The notes below the pieces were generated by a model. The model was not told where the DNA came from. It searched no databases and saw only the letters and a program-made list of their open reading frames with translations. From Cardinium hertigii_C (lineage in GTDB: Bacteria > Bacteroidota > Bacteroidia > Cytophagales > Amoebophilaceae), in the NCBI RefSeq assembly GCF_050864855.1, contig NZ_JBOZWW010000062.1:1-63733 (forward strand): a stretch of 63,733 nt of DNA, read 5' to 3'. The position numbers were made by a program, and so were the translations under genes. Below are positions 1-8,264 of the stretch, in pieces (positions within the stretch are counted from its first letter, which is position 1; each line of letters opens with the position of its first letter).

Positions 1-84
1 GATAAAACCCATACGCAACATGTTATGGAATCTATAGCCTATAATTTATATAGAGCTCCAAATATCATTTTAAAGGGTTTTTAG
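1..84 (+). CDS. C-terminal end of an upstream gene, unidentified
   Basis: An open frame enters from the left edge and runs 27 codons to a TAG at 82-84, ending in the residues NIILKGF. It lies 165 bases upstream of, and on the same strand as, the permease gene that follows. Too little remains to name it. In other Bacteroidota the gene before this type of permease is often rbfA, but I see no motif here that proves it. It could also be a chance open frame. Confidence 0.35.
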   Translation, partial: DKTHTQHVMESIAYNLYRAPNIILKGF

Positions 85-249
85 GGGGATGGTATATCTA
101 AAATATACAAAGATTAACTTGAAAATCACTAAATAACTAAATTTATGCATCCTTAACATAAAAACTACTAAAAATACAACTACAACCTTATCAAAAATTA
201 CAATAACTATCTATCGCAACGGTCTCATAATATAAATTATTGATTTTAG

Positions 250-1449
250 ATGCAAATTTCTTTTTTTATTGCCAAACGTTATGTTAAAAAACAGGGCAAA
301 ATTACACTAATATATAGGCTATCTAGACTTGCTTGTTACAGCATGGTATTGGGTACGGCTATTTTATTACTCGTATTGGCTACCATGAACGGCATGCAAA
401 AGTTATTATCTGCTTTATTTTATACCTATACACCTGTATTAAAAATAGAACACCAAACAAGAAAAACATTTTTATCTGATAAAGAGATAAAAAAACAAAT
501 TATGTATGTTCCTGGTGTAACCGATATAGTAGAAGTATTAGAAGTGACTGCACTGATCCGTTTGCTTGATCAGCAAGCTATTGTAACGATTAAAGGCGTC
601 TCGAATAATTTTACCGTAAGTGATTTTTATAAAAATTGCAAACGTATGGATGGGGTTGCTTTTTTAACGAATGAGAGGCCTAAAGCTACGGCAGGTATAG
701 GCGTTGCCCAATTTTTAAAATGGACTACGCACAACAATAAAGTAGAGGTTTTTTATCCAAAGCAGGATAGCCACCATCTCAATAAGCCCTATAAGCGTAC
801 CACTTTAGAGATAGATGGTCTCTTCTCTATAGCGCCTCCAATAGATGGCAAATATATCATTGCGCCTATTCGCTTCGTAGAAGGACTGACCAATGGTTTA
901 AATAAACGTACCCATTGGGAGGTGGTCATACACCCTACAGCCGAGGTTCGTAACACGCAAATAAACATAGAAAAACTACTACCACATGGCTATAAAGCAA
1001 CCAATCAAGCTGAGCAAAATGCAACACGACGTAGGGCTATTTTCATTGAACAGCTTTCCGTTTGCTTTATTTTTGCTTTGGTATTGCTTTTAGCTTCACT
1101 GCATATTTTCTTTATGCTGTGCATGTCCATATTACAAAAGCAAAAAGATATAGCAATACTGATTTCATTAGGCGCTACACCAGGAGATATAGGTAAAATT
1201 TTCTTATATAATGGGATGCTGGTAGCCTTAAAGGGTATTCTATACGGCCTTATGCTTGGTGGGGGATTAGGCTTTTTACAGCAAAAGTTTGGAATCGTTA
1301 CTTTTACTACAGTAAGCCATAAAGTGGCTTACCCTGTAGCAATCCATGCGTTCGATTTCCTATACACCGCTATGCTAACTACTTTATTTAGTCTACTGGC
1401 TACCCTTTGGCCAGTCAAACGCGCCATGCAATTAGCAAAAAATCACTAG
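250..1449 (+). CDS. FtsX/LolC-LolE-type ABC transporter permease
   Basis: A 399-residue inner-membrane permease of the MacB/FtsX superfamily, the membrane half of LolCDE-type transporters that extract lipoproteins from the inner membrane using an ATPase. One membrane segment lies near residues 28-50, followed by a large periplasmic domain (about 50-265). A cluster of three membrane segments follows (about 275-300, 325-345, 368-390), the FtsX arrangement. The motif QKQKDIAILISLGAT at the end of the second membrane segment is the typical FtsX coupling region. Length is normal for the family. No ATPase gene (lolD) is next to it. A second, divergent member lies at 24228-25457, so the pair may form one LolCE heterodimer. 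Confidence 0.85.
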   Translation: MQISFFIAKRYVKKQGKITLIYRLSRLACYSMVLGTAILLLVLATMNGMQKLLSALFYTYTPVLKIEHQTRKTFLSDKEIKKQIMYVPGVTDIVEVLEVTALIRLLDQQAIVTIKGVSNNFTVSDFYKNCKRMDGVAFLTNERPKATAGIGVAQFLKWTTHNNKVEVFYPKQDSHHLNKPYKRTTLEIDGLFSIAPPIDGKYIIAPIRFVEGLTNGLNKRTHWEVVIHPTAEVRNTQINIEKLLPHGYKATNQAEQNATRRRAIFIEQLSVCFIFALVLLLASLHIFFMLCMSILQKQKDIAILISLGATPGDIGKIFLYNGMLVALKGILYGLMLGGGLGFLQQKFGIVTFTTVSHKVAYPVAIHAFDFLYTAMLTTLFSLLATLWPVKRAMQLAKNH

Positions 1450-2228
1450 ATGCCATCCCTACAGTCCAATAAACGGTTCTATCGCGTTTTCTGTCGTAAA
1501 TAGGTATTAAGATTCTTTTACTATATGCTATAAAAAGTATGTATATTATAGCGTCTAATTATATTATATAAATTTGATTGGAAAGAAGTAGATAGAAAGT
1601 GTTTATGGAAAAAATTACGCCAAAAGTAGACCTAGCCTTCGTGTGACATGAGGTCATCAATTGAATTGTTTAGCGGATTTAACTCTGACTGAACCAAGTG
1701 TTTTGCCACTTGTACCCTACTAAACTACGTACCAGCAGTAATGCTTTACGTAAAGCGTTTAGGACAATGAATCCCACCCATTAGGGAGAAAGAAGAATCC
1801 GTGAGGAAGACAAGATACTGGTAGTGTCAATCGGTATGGGAGCTAGGGTGTGCGGTATGGATAGCAGACGCGAATGATTGTAAACATCGTAAGGTCGTAG
1901 CAAGCCAAAGACACTGATAGGCTTGAACCAAAAGGTGTATGACTAGGTTATCAGATTGAATGCTTCTGATACGCAAACGAAACAGTCATCGGTGTATAGA
2001 TCAATCCTAACCCGCATTATTGTTTAATTGGTGGAACATGGAAAACCCGTATATCGTCTTTCAAGCAATGTTTTTCGGTGTGCGGGCATGGGATAGTGGA
2101 AAAAGCGAATGCTTGTTTGTAATGAATAAGATACAAGTTTAAACGTTACTTGGTTTGAAAAAGAGCCCACTTCCACTTGGTCATCTTGGATGAGAGCGTT
2201 TATAGAACCTTTGAAGAAAGGAAAGCAA

Positions 2229-3686
2229 ATGATTACAAATAAAATTGTAAGTGCATCTTTCAATGAAATAACCAGTTGGCGTCAAATTAATTGGCAACAA
2301 TGTGCTAAAAACATTAGAAGGCTACAAACTCGTATTGTTCAGGCAACACAATCGAAAAGATGGAATAAAGTAAAAGCTCTACAACACATCTTAACTCGTA
2401 GCTTTAGTGGTAAAGCTTTAGCAGTACAACGCGTTACAACCAACAGAGGGAAATGTACAGCTGGAGTAGATGGTCAGCTGTGGCAATCCTTAAGTTCAAA
2501 ATGTGAAGCTATTACTGAATTAAAGCATATAGGTTATAGGCCTAAACCATTAAGGCGCATATATATTCCTAAATCAGATGGGAGTAGCAGGCCACTTGGC
2601 ATACCAACCATGAAAGACAGAGCGATGCAAGCGTTACATCTCATGGGACTAGCACCAGTAGCAGAAACTACAGGTGATAACCACTCATATGGATTTAGAG
2701 TTGGTCGCTCTACGGCTGATGCTATGAGCCAAATATTTAAAACTTTGGCTGGAAAGAATCGTGCAGAATGGATTTTAGAAGTGGATGTCAGGAAGTGTTT
2801 TGATGAAATTGACCACAACTGGCTACTAAATAATATTCCTATGGAAACAAGGATATTAGAAAAGTGGTTAAAATCTGGTTATATTGAAAAACAAATGTTT
2901 TGCTCTACGAAATGGGGTACTCCACAAGGTGGTATCATATCCCCTACACTTGCTAATATGACGCTTGATGGAATAGAAGCTATTATATCGAAGCAATTTG
3001 GTAAGAAAGGAGACAAACCACGCAAGAAAAGTGGAGTCTACTTGATACGTTATGCAGATGACCTTGTAATCACAGGAAAATCTAAAGAAATATTAGAAAT
3101 TCAAGTCTTACCGTTATTGAAGGAATTTTTAGAAACAAGAGGGTTAAATCTCGCATCTAAGAAAACAAAAATAACGCATGTAAGGTCTGGCTTTGATTTT
3201 CTCAGCCAAAATGTGCGTAAATATGGTGCAAGTATAATCATTAAACCATCTAAAGATGGTATTAAGAGGCTGCTGGATAGAGTGCGTCAGACAATCAAGA
3301 AAAACCAAGCGCAAACCCAAGGTTATCTGATAGATCTACTCAATCCCCTAATTAGAGGATGGGCATATTATCACCATAAAGTATGTGCAAGGAAAGTCTT
3401 TGAGAAGGTAGACCACGAAATTTTTAAAATGCTATGGAGATGGTCGAAAAGGAGGCATCCTAACAAAGGGCTTTATTGGATTAAAGAGAAATACTTTAAG
3501 ACAAAAGGCACACGCAGTTGGTGTTTCTTATCCAAGACTATAAAAGAAGGTAAACTGGTAATTAAAGAATTATTTAATGCAACCAGCCTTCCGATTCGTA
3601 GACAGATAAAAATAAGAGCAGCAGCTAATCCATTTTGTAGGGAGTGGTTCGCTTACTTTAAAGAGCGTTATCCTAACGCTGAATAG
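2229..3686 (+). CDS. ltrA: Group II intron reverse transcriptase/maturase
   Basis: Intron-encoded protein that binds its own intron RNA, aids splicing and copies it into DNA during retrohoming. I chose the ATG at 2229 (485 residues), preceded by a purine-rich aaagg stretch; an in-frame ATG at 2190 would add 13 residues. An N-terminal RVT_N domain (from about residue 15, LQTRIVQATQSKRWNKVKAL) leads into the reverse transcriptase domain with the catalytic YADD at residues 275-278. A maturase (GIIM) domain follows, around RGWAYYHHKVCARKVFEKVDHE. The protein stops at FAYFKERYPNAE, where relatives continue into a Cys/His HNH endonuclease, so the endonuclease domain is absent. It may therefore need another nick to prime DNA synthesis. 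Confidence 0.95.
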   Translation: MITNKIVSASFNEITSWRQINWQQCAKNIRRLQTRIVQATQSKRWNKVKALQHILTRSFSGKALAVQRVTTNRGKCTAGVDGQLWQSLSSKCEAITELKHIGYRPKPLRRIYIPKSDGSSRPLGIPTMKDRAMQALHLMGLAPVAETTGDNHSYGFRVGRSTADAMSQIFKTLAGKNRAEWILEVDVRKCFDEIDHNWLLNNIPMETRILEKWLKSGYIEKQMFCSTKWGTPQGGIISPTLANMTLDGIEAIISKQFGKKGDKPRKKSGVYLIRYADDLVITGKSKEILEIQVLPLLKEFLETRGLNLASKKTKITHVRSGFDFLSQNVRKYGASIIIKPSKDGIKRLLDRVRQTIKKNQAQTQGYLIDLLNPLIRGWAYYHHKVCARKVFEKVDHEIFKMLWRWSKRRHPNKGLYWIKEKYFKTKGTRSWCFLSKTIKEGKLVIKELFNATSLPIRRQIKIRAAANPFCREWFAYFKERYPNAE

Positions 3687-3773
3687 TATATAGAGTTAAT
3701 GATGGTAAATGAAATTAAAAATATTACATCAGAGCTAGTTGCCGGTGCTTATAGGAAGTACTTTAGATGGCTC

Positions 3774-3889
3774 GAGCTGAATGAACCGAAAGGTTCACGT
3801 TCAGTTCCACGAGGAGGGGTTTAGAATGTTATCAATCTTAATGTCATAATGTTATGTTAATTATACCATTCCGTAGCCCCTTACTCTAC
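3774..3889 (+). ncRNA. Group II intron domains V and VI (catalytic hairpin and branch-point helix)
   Basis: Domain V is the 34-base hairpin 3774-3807: GAGCTGAATGAACC, a GAAA tetraloop, then GGTTCACGTTCAGTTC, with the usual two-base bulge. Domain VI covers 3808-3889. Its base pairs GAG and GGGG at the 5' side with CCCC and CTC at the 3' side, leaving TTA unpaired. The A at 3883 in that bulge is the expected lariat branch point. Both domains look intact, so splicing competence is plausible. Confidence 0.88.
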
Positions 3890-4732
3890 AAGAAAATATT
3901 TGGAGTAGAAGAAAATAAAGATCTATTGCTTGCGCTGATCAATGCTACGGTTTCCAAAGAAGATCAGGTAGTAGAGGTTACGCTATTAAATCCTTATAAC
4001 CCAAAAAGTTTTAGAAGCGACAAACTCTCTATCCTAGATATTAAAGCCTTAAGTGAAACAGGAAAAAGGTTTAATATAGAAATTCAAATTACAGACGAAG
4101 CGGATTATGATAAACGTGCTTTATACTACTGGGCCAAGTTGTATACCGATCAATTAAAGGTTGCTCAGGACTATGCTACTTTAAATAAAGCAATAGGAAT
4201 CCATATTCTTAATTTTGTATCTATAACAGATAATCCTAAGTATCATAATGTATTTCGTATCACAGAACAAGAGACTGGATTACCCTACTTTAGGGATTTA
4301 GAATTACACACTGTAGAGCTGACTAAGTTCAGTAAAGATCCAGAAGAAGATCTAAATAGTTTATTAAAGAAGATCAAAACTTCTTTAGACATTTGGACGG
4401 CCTTTCTTACCCGTCATGATTTACTCAACAAAGATAACTTACCAGAACCATTAGCCATCCATACACTGAAAAAAGCCTTGCATGTTTTAGATACGCTAAA
4501 CTTCACTGATGAAGAGAGAATGGCGTATGAAGACCACTTGAAATGGTTGAGAATAGAAGCCAATACAATAGAAAAATATAGAAAAGAAGCAGAACAAAAA
4601 GGGAGACAAGAAGGAAGACAAGAAGGAAGACAAGAAGGCATCCGAATAGGTCAAGAAAAAGGTAAACTAGAGGGCGAAAAAGAAAAAGCCATTTCTATAG
4701 CTAGAGCTATGGTTAAAGATGGTTTCGAATTA

Positions 4733-4746
4733 GATAGTGTCGTCAT
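4733..4746 (+). repeat. Left terminal inverted repeat of IS copy 1
   Basis: The 14 bases gatagtgtcgtcat are the reverse complement of 5577-5590. The TA at 4731-4732 is the left target duplication. Confidence 0.93.
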
Positions 4747-4816
4747 GAAATATTTTGTATATTTGTTTTGTAGTTCATATTATATTTTTAGATCATAACA
4801 TCAATTATATTTATAG

Positions 4817-5580
4817 ATGTCTAAATGGATTCACCGTCATGATATTTCAGACAAAGTATGGTCTATTTTATCACCTCTACTTCCAGGTCAACAAGGAGGT
4901 TGGGGAGCTGTTGCCAAAGATAATAGACTGTTTATTAATGCAGTATTTTGGATTTTACGTACAGGATCTCCTTGGCGTGATCTTCCATCGAGCTATGGAG
5001 ATTGGAAAAACACTCATCGTAGATTTTCTCGCTGGAGAGATAATGGTATATGGGAGAGGATCTTAGAAAAACTGATTAATAATACTGATTTTAAATGGCT
5101 TATGATTGATGCTACTTATATTAAAGTACATATACATGGAACGGGTGCAAAAGGAGGCAACCAATCTATGAGTCGAACAAAAGGGGGCTTAATACGAAGC
5201 TACATTTGGCCGTGGATGCGTCTGGTATGCCGATCAGAGCTATTATCACAGAAGGTACCAGAGCTGATTGTAGCCAATCTCCATATCTTATTGAGGGGAT
5301 AACTCCAAAGCATTTGTTGGCAGACCGTGCCTATGATACCGATAAAATCATTAAATATACTATAGAAAAAGGTATTGTTCCTGTTATCCCTTCCAAGAAA
5401 AACAGAAAAACAAAACGTTATTTTGACAAGAATTTATATAAATTCCGACATCTTATTGAGAATATGTTTCTCAAAATTAAGCAATGGAGAGGAATCTCCA
5501 CTAGGTATGCAAAGAACACAGCATCCTTCTTGGCAGCTGTCCAAATTAGATGTATCCATTTATGGGCTAACTTTTTATGA
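4817..5580 (+). CDS. IS5-family DDE transposase, two frames joined by -1 frameshift
   Basis: Frame A (4817-5302) carries the N-terminal DUF4096-like helix-turn-helix region, MSKWIHRHDISDKVW, and the first catalytic Asp in LMIDATYIK. Frame B (extending to 5580) carries the second Asp in LAVDASGMP and the final Glu region in HLIENMFLKIKQW. The frames overlap at the slippery run AAAAGGGGG (5179-5187), where a -1 shift gives a full protein of about 254 residues. IS427-type transposases are commonly made this way. The same arrangement in the second copy argues for programmed frameshifting, not decay. The TGA stop lies inside the right inverted repeat. Confidence 0.92.
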
Positions 5581-5590
5581 CGACACTATC
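5577..5590 (-). repeat. Right terminal inverted repeat of IS copy 1
   Basis: The 14 bases atgacgacactatc mirror 4733-4746. The TA at 5591-5592 is the right-hand target duplication, after which the Rpn coding frame resumes. Confidence 0.93.
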
Positions 5591-5808
5591 TAGAAAAGGT
5601 CATGCTATTTACTGGGTTATCTAAATCTGATATTCAAAAAATTAAATAGAATAGACAAACCTAAAATAATCGAATCTACAAAACAGGTAGCTACTTTTGA
5701 TCATTTCCCTAAACCAATCGCCGGATCATACCCAAAATTTAAACAAAACAAAGATTTATATACAATAAACTTTAGATCCAAAAAAGCTATAATTTTATCT
5801 ATCCATCT

Positions 5809-7119
5809 ATGGTTGCTATAGAAACCCTTTATCAGAAATATCTAACAACGCGGTCTATCACCACAGACAGCCGCGATTTTGCACCAGGTGCACTTTTTTT
5901 TGCCATTCGGGGTCCTTCCTTTAATGGGAATGCTTTTGCTGCAGAAGCCTTAGCAAAAGGGGCTTCTTATGTAATTATAGATGATCCTGCCTATGCAAGG
6001 CCATCATCTGCTTATATCTTAGTTAAAGATAGTCTTGCTACACTTATTCAATTGGCTGGTTACCATAGGTCTCAATATGGTCCTCTTTTTCCAGTTATAG
6101 CCATAACGGGCTCTTACGGTAAAACGACTACCAAAGAGCTTATCTATCAGACCTTGCGGACCACTTACAGAACAGTAGCCACCAAAGGCAACTTAAATAC
6201 ACTTATTGGAGTCGCTTTAACGATTTTGTCCCTACAACAGGATACACAAATAGCAGTTATAGAAATGGGTGCTACCCAATTAGGAGATATTGCCTTGTGT
6301 TGCAACTTAGCACGACCTACACATGGTATGATTACGGCTATTGGCGCTGCGCATCTTGAAGGATTTGAGGATATCACAGGTGTTATCCAAGGCAAAGGAG
6401 AGTTATATAATTATCTATATACTACAGGTGGTACTGTTTTTTTGAACACCTTAATGGCTCTATTGCGTAGCATAAGCAAGCAATTTAGTCAACCCATTAC
6501 CTACCCCCAACCCAGTGACTTTGCACCACTGGAGTTGGTTGGTGAAACGCCCTACCTGCATTGTAAAACCGCAGAAGGGAAAATTTTTTCCACCCATTTA
6601 TTAGGGAAAGCCCATATACACAATATAGCAGCGGCGCTTTGTGTGGCCAAATACTTTAATATAGCTACTGCAACAGCCCACGCAGCCATTGAAGCTTATG
6701 TTCCTACCAATCAACGGATGCAATTAGTGATTAAAGGAAGCAATCAATTGATTATAGATAGCTACAATGCCAGTCCTGCTTCTGTTCAGGTCGCGCTTGA
6801 TGCATTGGTGCAATTAAAGGTACAATACCGTATCGTTATATTAGGTGATATGGCTGATTTAGGCAATCAGACTACTGATTGGCATAACAAAATAGTTGAA
6901 CAGCTTTGCCAACCCCATTATGATCGGGTACTGCTATGTGGTCCTTTTTTAACCCTTGCAGCCCACCAACGACCCCATGCAAAAATATACTGTTTTACCA
7001 ATAAAAAAACATTAGCCGACTATTTAGATAGACATACCTTTCAGCATAGTGGTATTTTATTAAAAGCAGCCCATAATCTAGCCATGCATACATTGGCAGA
7101 ACGATTCAAAGAGCCATAG
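5809..7119 (+). CDS. murF: UDP-N-acetylmuramoyl-tripeptide--D-alanyl-D-alanine ligase
   Basis: Adds D-Ala-D-Ala to the UDP-MurNAc-tripeptide, the last cytoplasmic step of the peptidoglycan precursor pathway. At 436 residues it has the full family length. The N-terminal substrate-binding domain carries STDSRDF and ALFFAIRGPSFNGN. The Mur P-loop GSYGKTTTKE lies near residues 101-110, and VIEMGATQLGDI near 147 is the central Mur motif. DSYNASPASV and LGDMADLG mark the C-terminal ligase domain. It stands alone, with tRNA genes downstream. Its presence argues that this symbiont retains at least part of peptidoglycan synthesis. Confidence 0.95.
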   Translation: MVAIETLYQKYLTTRSITTDSRDFAPGALFFAIRGPSFNGNAFAAEALAKGASYVIIDDPAYARPSSAYILVKDSLATLIQLAGYHRSQYGPLFPVIAITGSYGKTTTKELIYQTLRTTYRTVATKGNLNTLIGVALTILSLQQDTQIAVIEMGATQLGDIALCCNLARPTHGMITAIGAAHLEGFEDITGVIQGKGELYNYLYTTGGTVFLNTLMALLRSISKQFSQPITYPQPSDFAPLELVGETPYLHCKTAEGKIFSTHLLGKAHIHNIAAALCVAKYFNIATATAHAAIEAYVPTNQRMQLVIKGSNQLIIDSYNASPASVQVALDALVQLKVQYRIVILGDMADLGNQTTDWHNKIVEQLCQPHYDRVLLCGPFLTLAAHQRPHAKIYCFTNKKTLADYLDRHTFQHSGILLKAAHNLAMHTLAERFKEP

Positions 7120-7230
7120 ACCAGTTAAAATTAATTTTATATCCAATTTAGTCTGTTTTTTATAAATTATATGCACGTTTTTAGTATAATTTCAGTAAAT
7201 TTACTTAGCTTAATAGGTAAAGCGCTATAG

Positions 7231-7319
7231 GGATAGGTGGGTGAGTGGCTTAAACCAGCAGTTTGCTAAACTGCGGTATGGATTATTCTGTACCGGGGGT
7301 TCGAATCCCCCCCTATCCG
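7231..7319 (+). tRNA. tRNA-Ser (anticodon GCU)
   Basis: The acceptor stem GGATAGG (7231-7237) pairs with CCTATCC (7312-7318), with G as discriminator. The anticodon stem GCAGT/ACTGC encloses the loop TTGCTAA. A long variable arm makes this a class II tRNA, and the T-loop is GTTCGAATC. CCA is not encoded. Confidence 0.95.
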
Positions 7320-7335
7320 CTTTTTATTGTAGATT

Positions 7336-7410
7336 CGGGGCGTAGCGTAGTTCGGTTATCGCGTCTGCTTTGGGAGCAGAAGGTCGCAGGTTCGAATCCT
7401 GCCGCTCCGA
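7336..7410 (+). tRNA. tRNA-Pro (anticodon UGG)
   Basis: The acceptor stem CGGGGCG pairs with CGCTCCG, including one G-U pair. The anticodon stem TCTGC/GCAGA encloses the loop TTTGGGA. The T-loop is TTCGAATC and the discriminator is A. It lies 16 bases after tRNA-Ser, so the two are probably co-transcribed. Confidence 0.95.
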
Positions 7411-7526
7411 CTGATAAGTTGATAGCCAAATATCAACTAACTTTATTTAACTTCTTTTGCACTTAGCTTCTATCTCTTTAGTAGCGCAAGCTTGCCAAAT
7501 AACTAAAACTAAATAAAATCATTTTA

Positions 7527-7599
7527 GGTTCCGTAGCTCAATGGATAGAGCAACTGCCTTCTAAGCAGTAGGTTGAAGGTTCGAGTCCTTCCGGGACCA
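7527..7599 (+). tRNA. tRNA-Arg (anticodon UCU)
   Basis: The acceptor stem GGTTCCG pairs with CGGGACC, and the discriminator is A. The anticodon stem CTGCC/GCAGT encloses CTTCTAA. The D-loop contains AATGGATAGAGC and the T-loop TTCGAGTC. Confidence 0.95.
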
Positions 7600-8264
7600 C
7601 TGGTTTGTACAGCAGGGGCTTTATCGCGTCTGTGGTTGATTTTATATAGGGTTCTCCCTTATACCCAATTTTAGGTATTATGCGACCATAAGTTTAACAA
7701 AGTGCTCAAAAGTAGATACCTGTTTTTAGATCCGATTATTTGTTTTTTTGAAAGATATAAATGTTTTTTATTACTGAAATGGCCATGCTAACAGGATAGA
7801 CAGGATTAAATTCTATGCACGGGGTTGATCTATTTTTTAATAAAAATTTATTTTAATAAATCAGGATGCTAGATCATTGAATGAGTCAAGCATCATTATA
7901 AAACTTAATAACTTCTCATCTTCTTTGTTTTTATTATTTACATCTGTTTCTATTTCTGTTTTATCATTTTTAGAAGAATCATTTTTTTAATTCAACTTAC
8001 TAGAATGAACAACTGGCTTACTTTTCGTGTTGCTGGTACAATCCATAGCTACACATGTTAATAATAACATAGGATAATATAATTTTTCATATTTTGAAAT
8101 TGTTTTTTACATATCTAAATTCCATATTAGGTCACTTTTAGATTATATAAAACTAGAATAACCATATTGAAGCAATAGCAAACATTATCACTAAGCTTTA
8201 AACCTAAAGATTAATTTCATACATCCTTTAAAAGAAAAGCAACAAAACCAATGTACTAAAATCA
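7600..8264. other. Intergenic region with repeat and gene relics
   Basis: No intact gene is seen. A short dispersed repeat is at 7625-7650 (minus orientation), and a broken small lipoprotein-like frame is at 7861-8070 on the minus strand. The rest is AT-rich without recognisable structure. Confidence 0.6.
7861..8070 (-). pseudogene. Small lipoprotein-like gene with an internal stop
   Basis: From an ATG at 8070, the minus strand reads MLLLTCVAMDC followed by a Ser/Lys-rich stretch. An in-frame TAA at 7987-7989 interrupts it, and the same frame then continues KNDSSKNDKTEIE to a TGA at 7861. The hydrophobic start followed by Cys suggests a lipoprotein signal. A run of A residues next to the stop suggests a recent point or slippage change. 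The total is 70 codons. The function is unknown and the reading is tentative. Confidence 0.4.

Larger units (their letters stand above)
1641..3889 (+). mobile_element. Group II intron with encoded reverse transcriptase/maturase
   Basis: The intron begins GTGTGAC at 1641, matching the group II 5' consensus GUGYG. It ends CTCTAC at 3889, matching the AY 3' rule. Domain V is at 3774-3807 and domain VI follows, with an unpaired A at 3883, seven bases from the 3' end, in the right place for the branch point. The maturase ORF sits inside domain IV. Removing 1641-3889 joins GCCTTC to AAGAAA and restores the Rpn frame exactly. The stretch gctagg at 1842-1847 is complementary to exon bases 1631-1636 and may be part of an exon-binding site; that pairing is tentative. 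Length is 2249 bases. Confidence 0.93.
4733..5590 (+). mobile_element. IS5-family element (IS427-like), copy 1
   Basis: An 858-base insertion sequence bounded by perfect 14-base inverted repeats (gatagtgtcgtcat) and flanked on both sides by a TA dinucleotide, as in the IS427 group of the IS5 family. It encodes a transposase split over two frames. It sits near the 3' end of the Rpn gene; removing it and one TA restores that gene's last 18 codons. A second copy of exactly the same length lies at 47451-48308 in the opposite orientation, and its encoded ORFs have the same translations. Confidence 0.93.
1605..5649 (+). pseudogene. Rpn/PD-(D/E)XK nuclease family transposase gene, interrupted by a group II intron and an IS element
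   Basis: Three blocks, 1605-1640, 3890-4732 and 5593-5649, join in one frame to give a 311-residue protein. It starts MEKITPKVDLAF, continues KKIFGVEENKDLLLALINA and ends EKVMLFTGLSKSDIQKIK. This is the Rpn/PDDEXK_2 family of recombination-promoting nucleases abundant in symbionts. A run of RQEG repeats followed by GKLEGEKEK forms the charged helical tail. The first gap is a group II intron (1641-3889), which might splice out; the second is an IS (4733-5590), which removes the last 18 residues and adds IS-encoded residues up to a stop at 4798. From the Met at 3854 the ORF reads through intron sequence and is probably not a natural start. The gene was probably intact recently, because no frameshift or stop lies in the three blocks. 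Confidence 0.85.

Noticed and set aside
2024..2263. 79-residue minus-strand frame in the intron
   Set aside because: Falls in structured intron RNA on the opposite strand, with no recognisable motif.
3854..3889. ATG at 3854 as the true start of the Rpn protein
   Set aside because: It lies within the intron's 3' region; the natural start is the ATG at 1605 followed by splicing.
4755..5066. 103-residue frame inside IS copy 1 (and its twin at 47975-48286)
   Set aside because: Shadow frame overlapping the transposase; it lacks transposase motifs.
7263..7466. 67-residue plus-strand frame
   Set aside because: Runs across the tRNA-Ser and tRNA-Pro genes and has a composition set by them.
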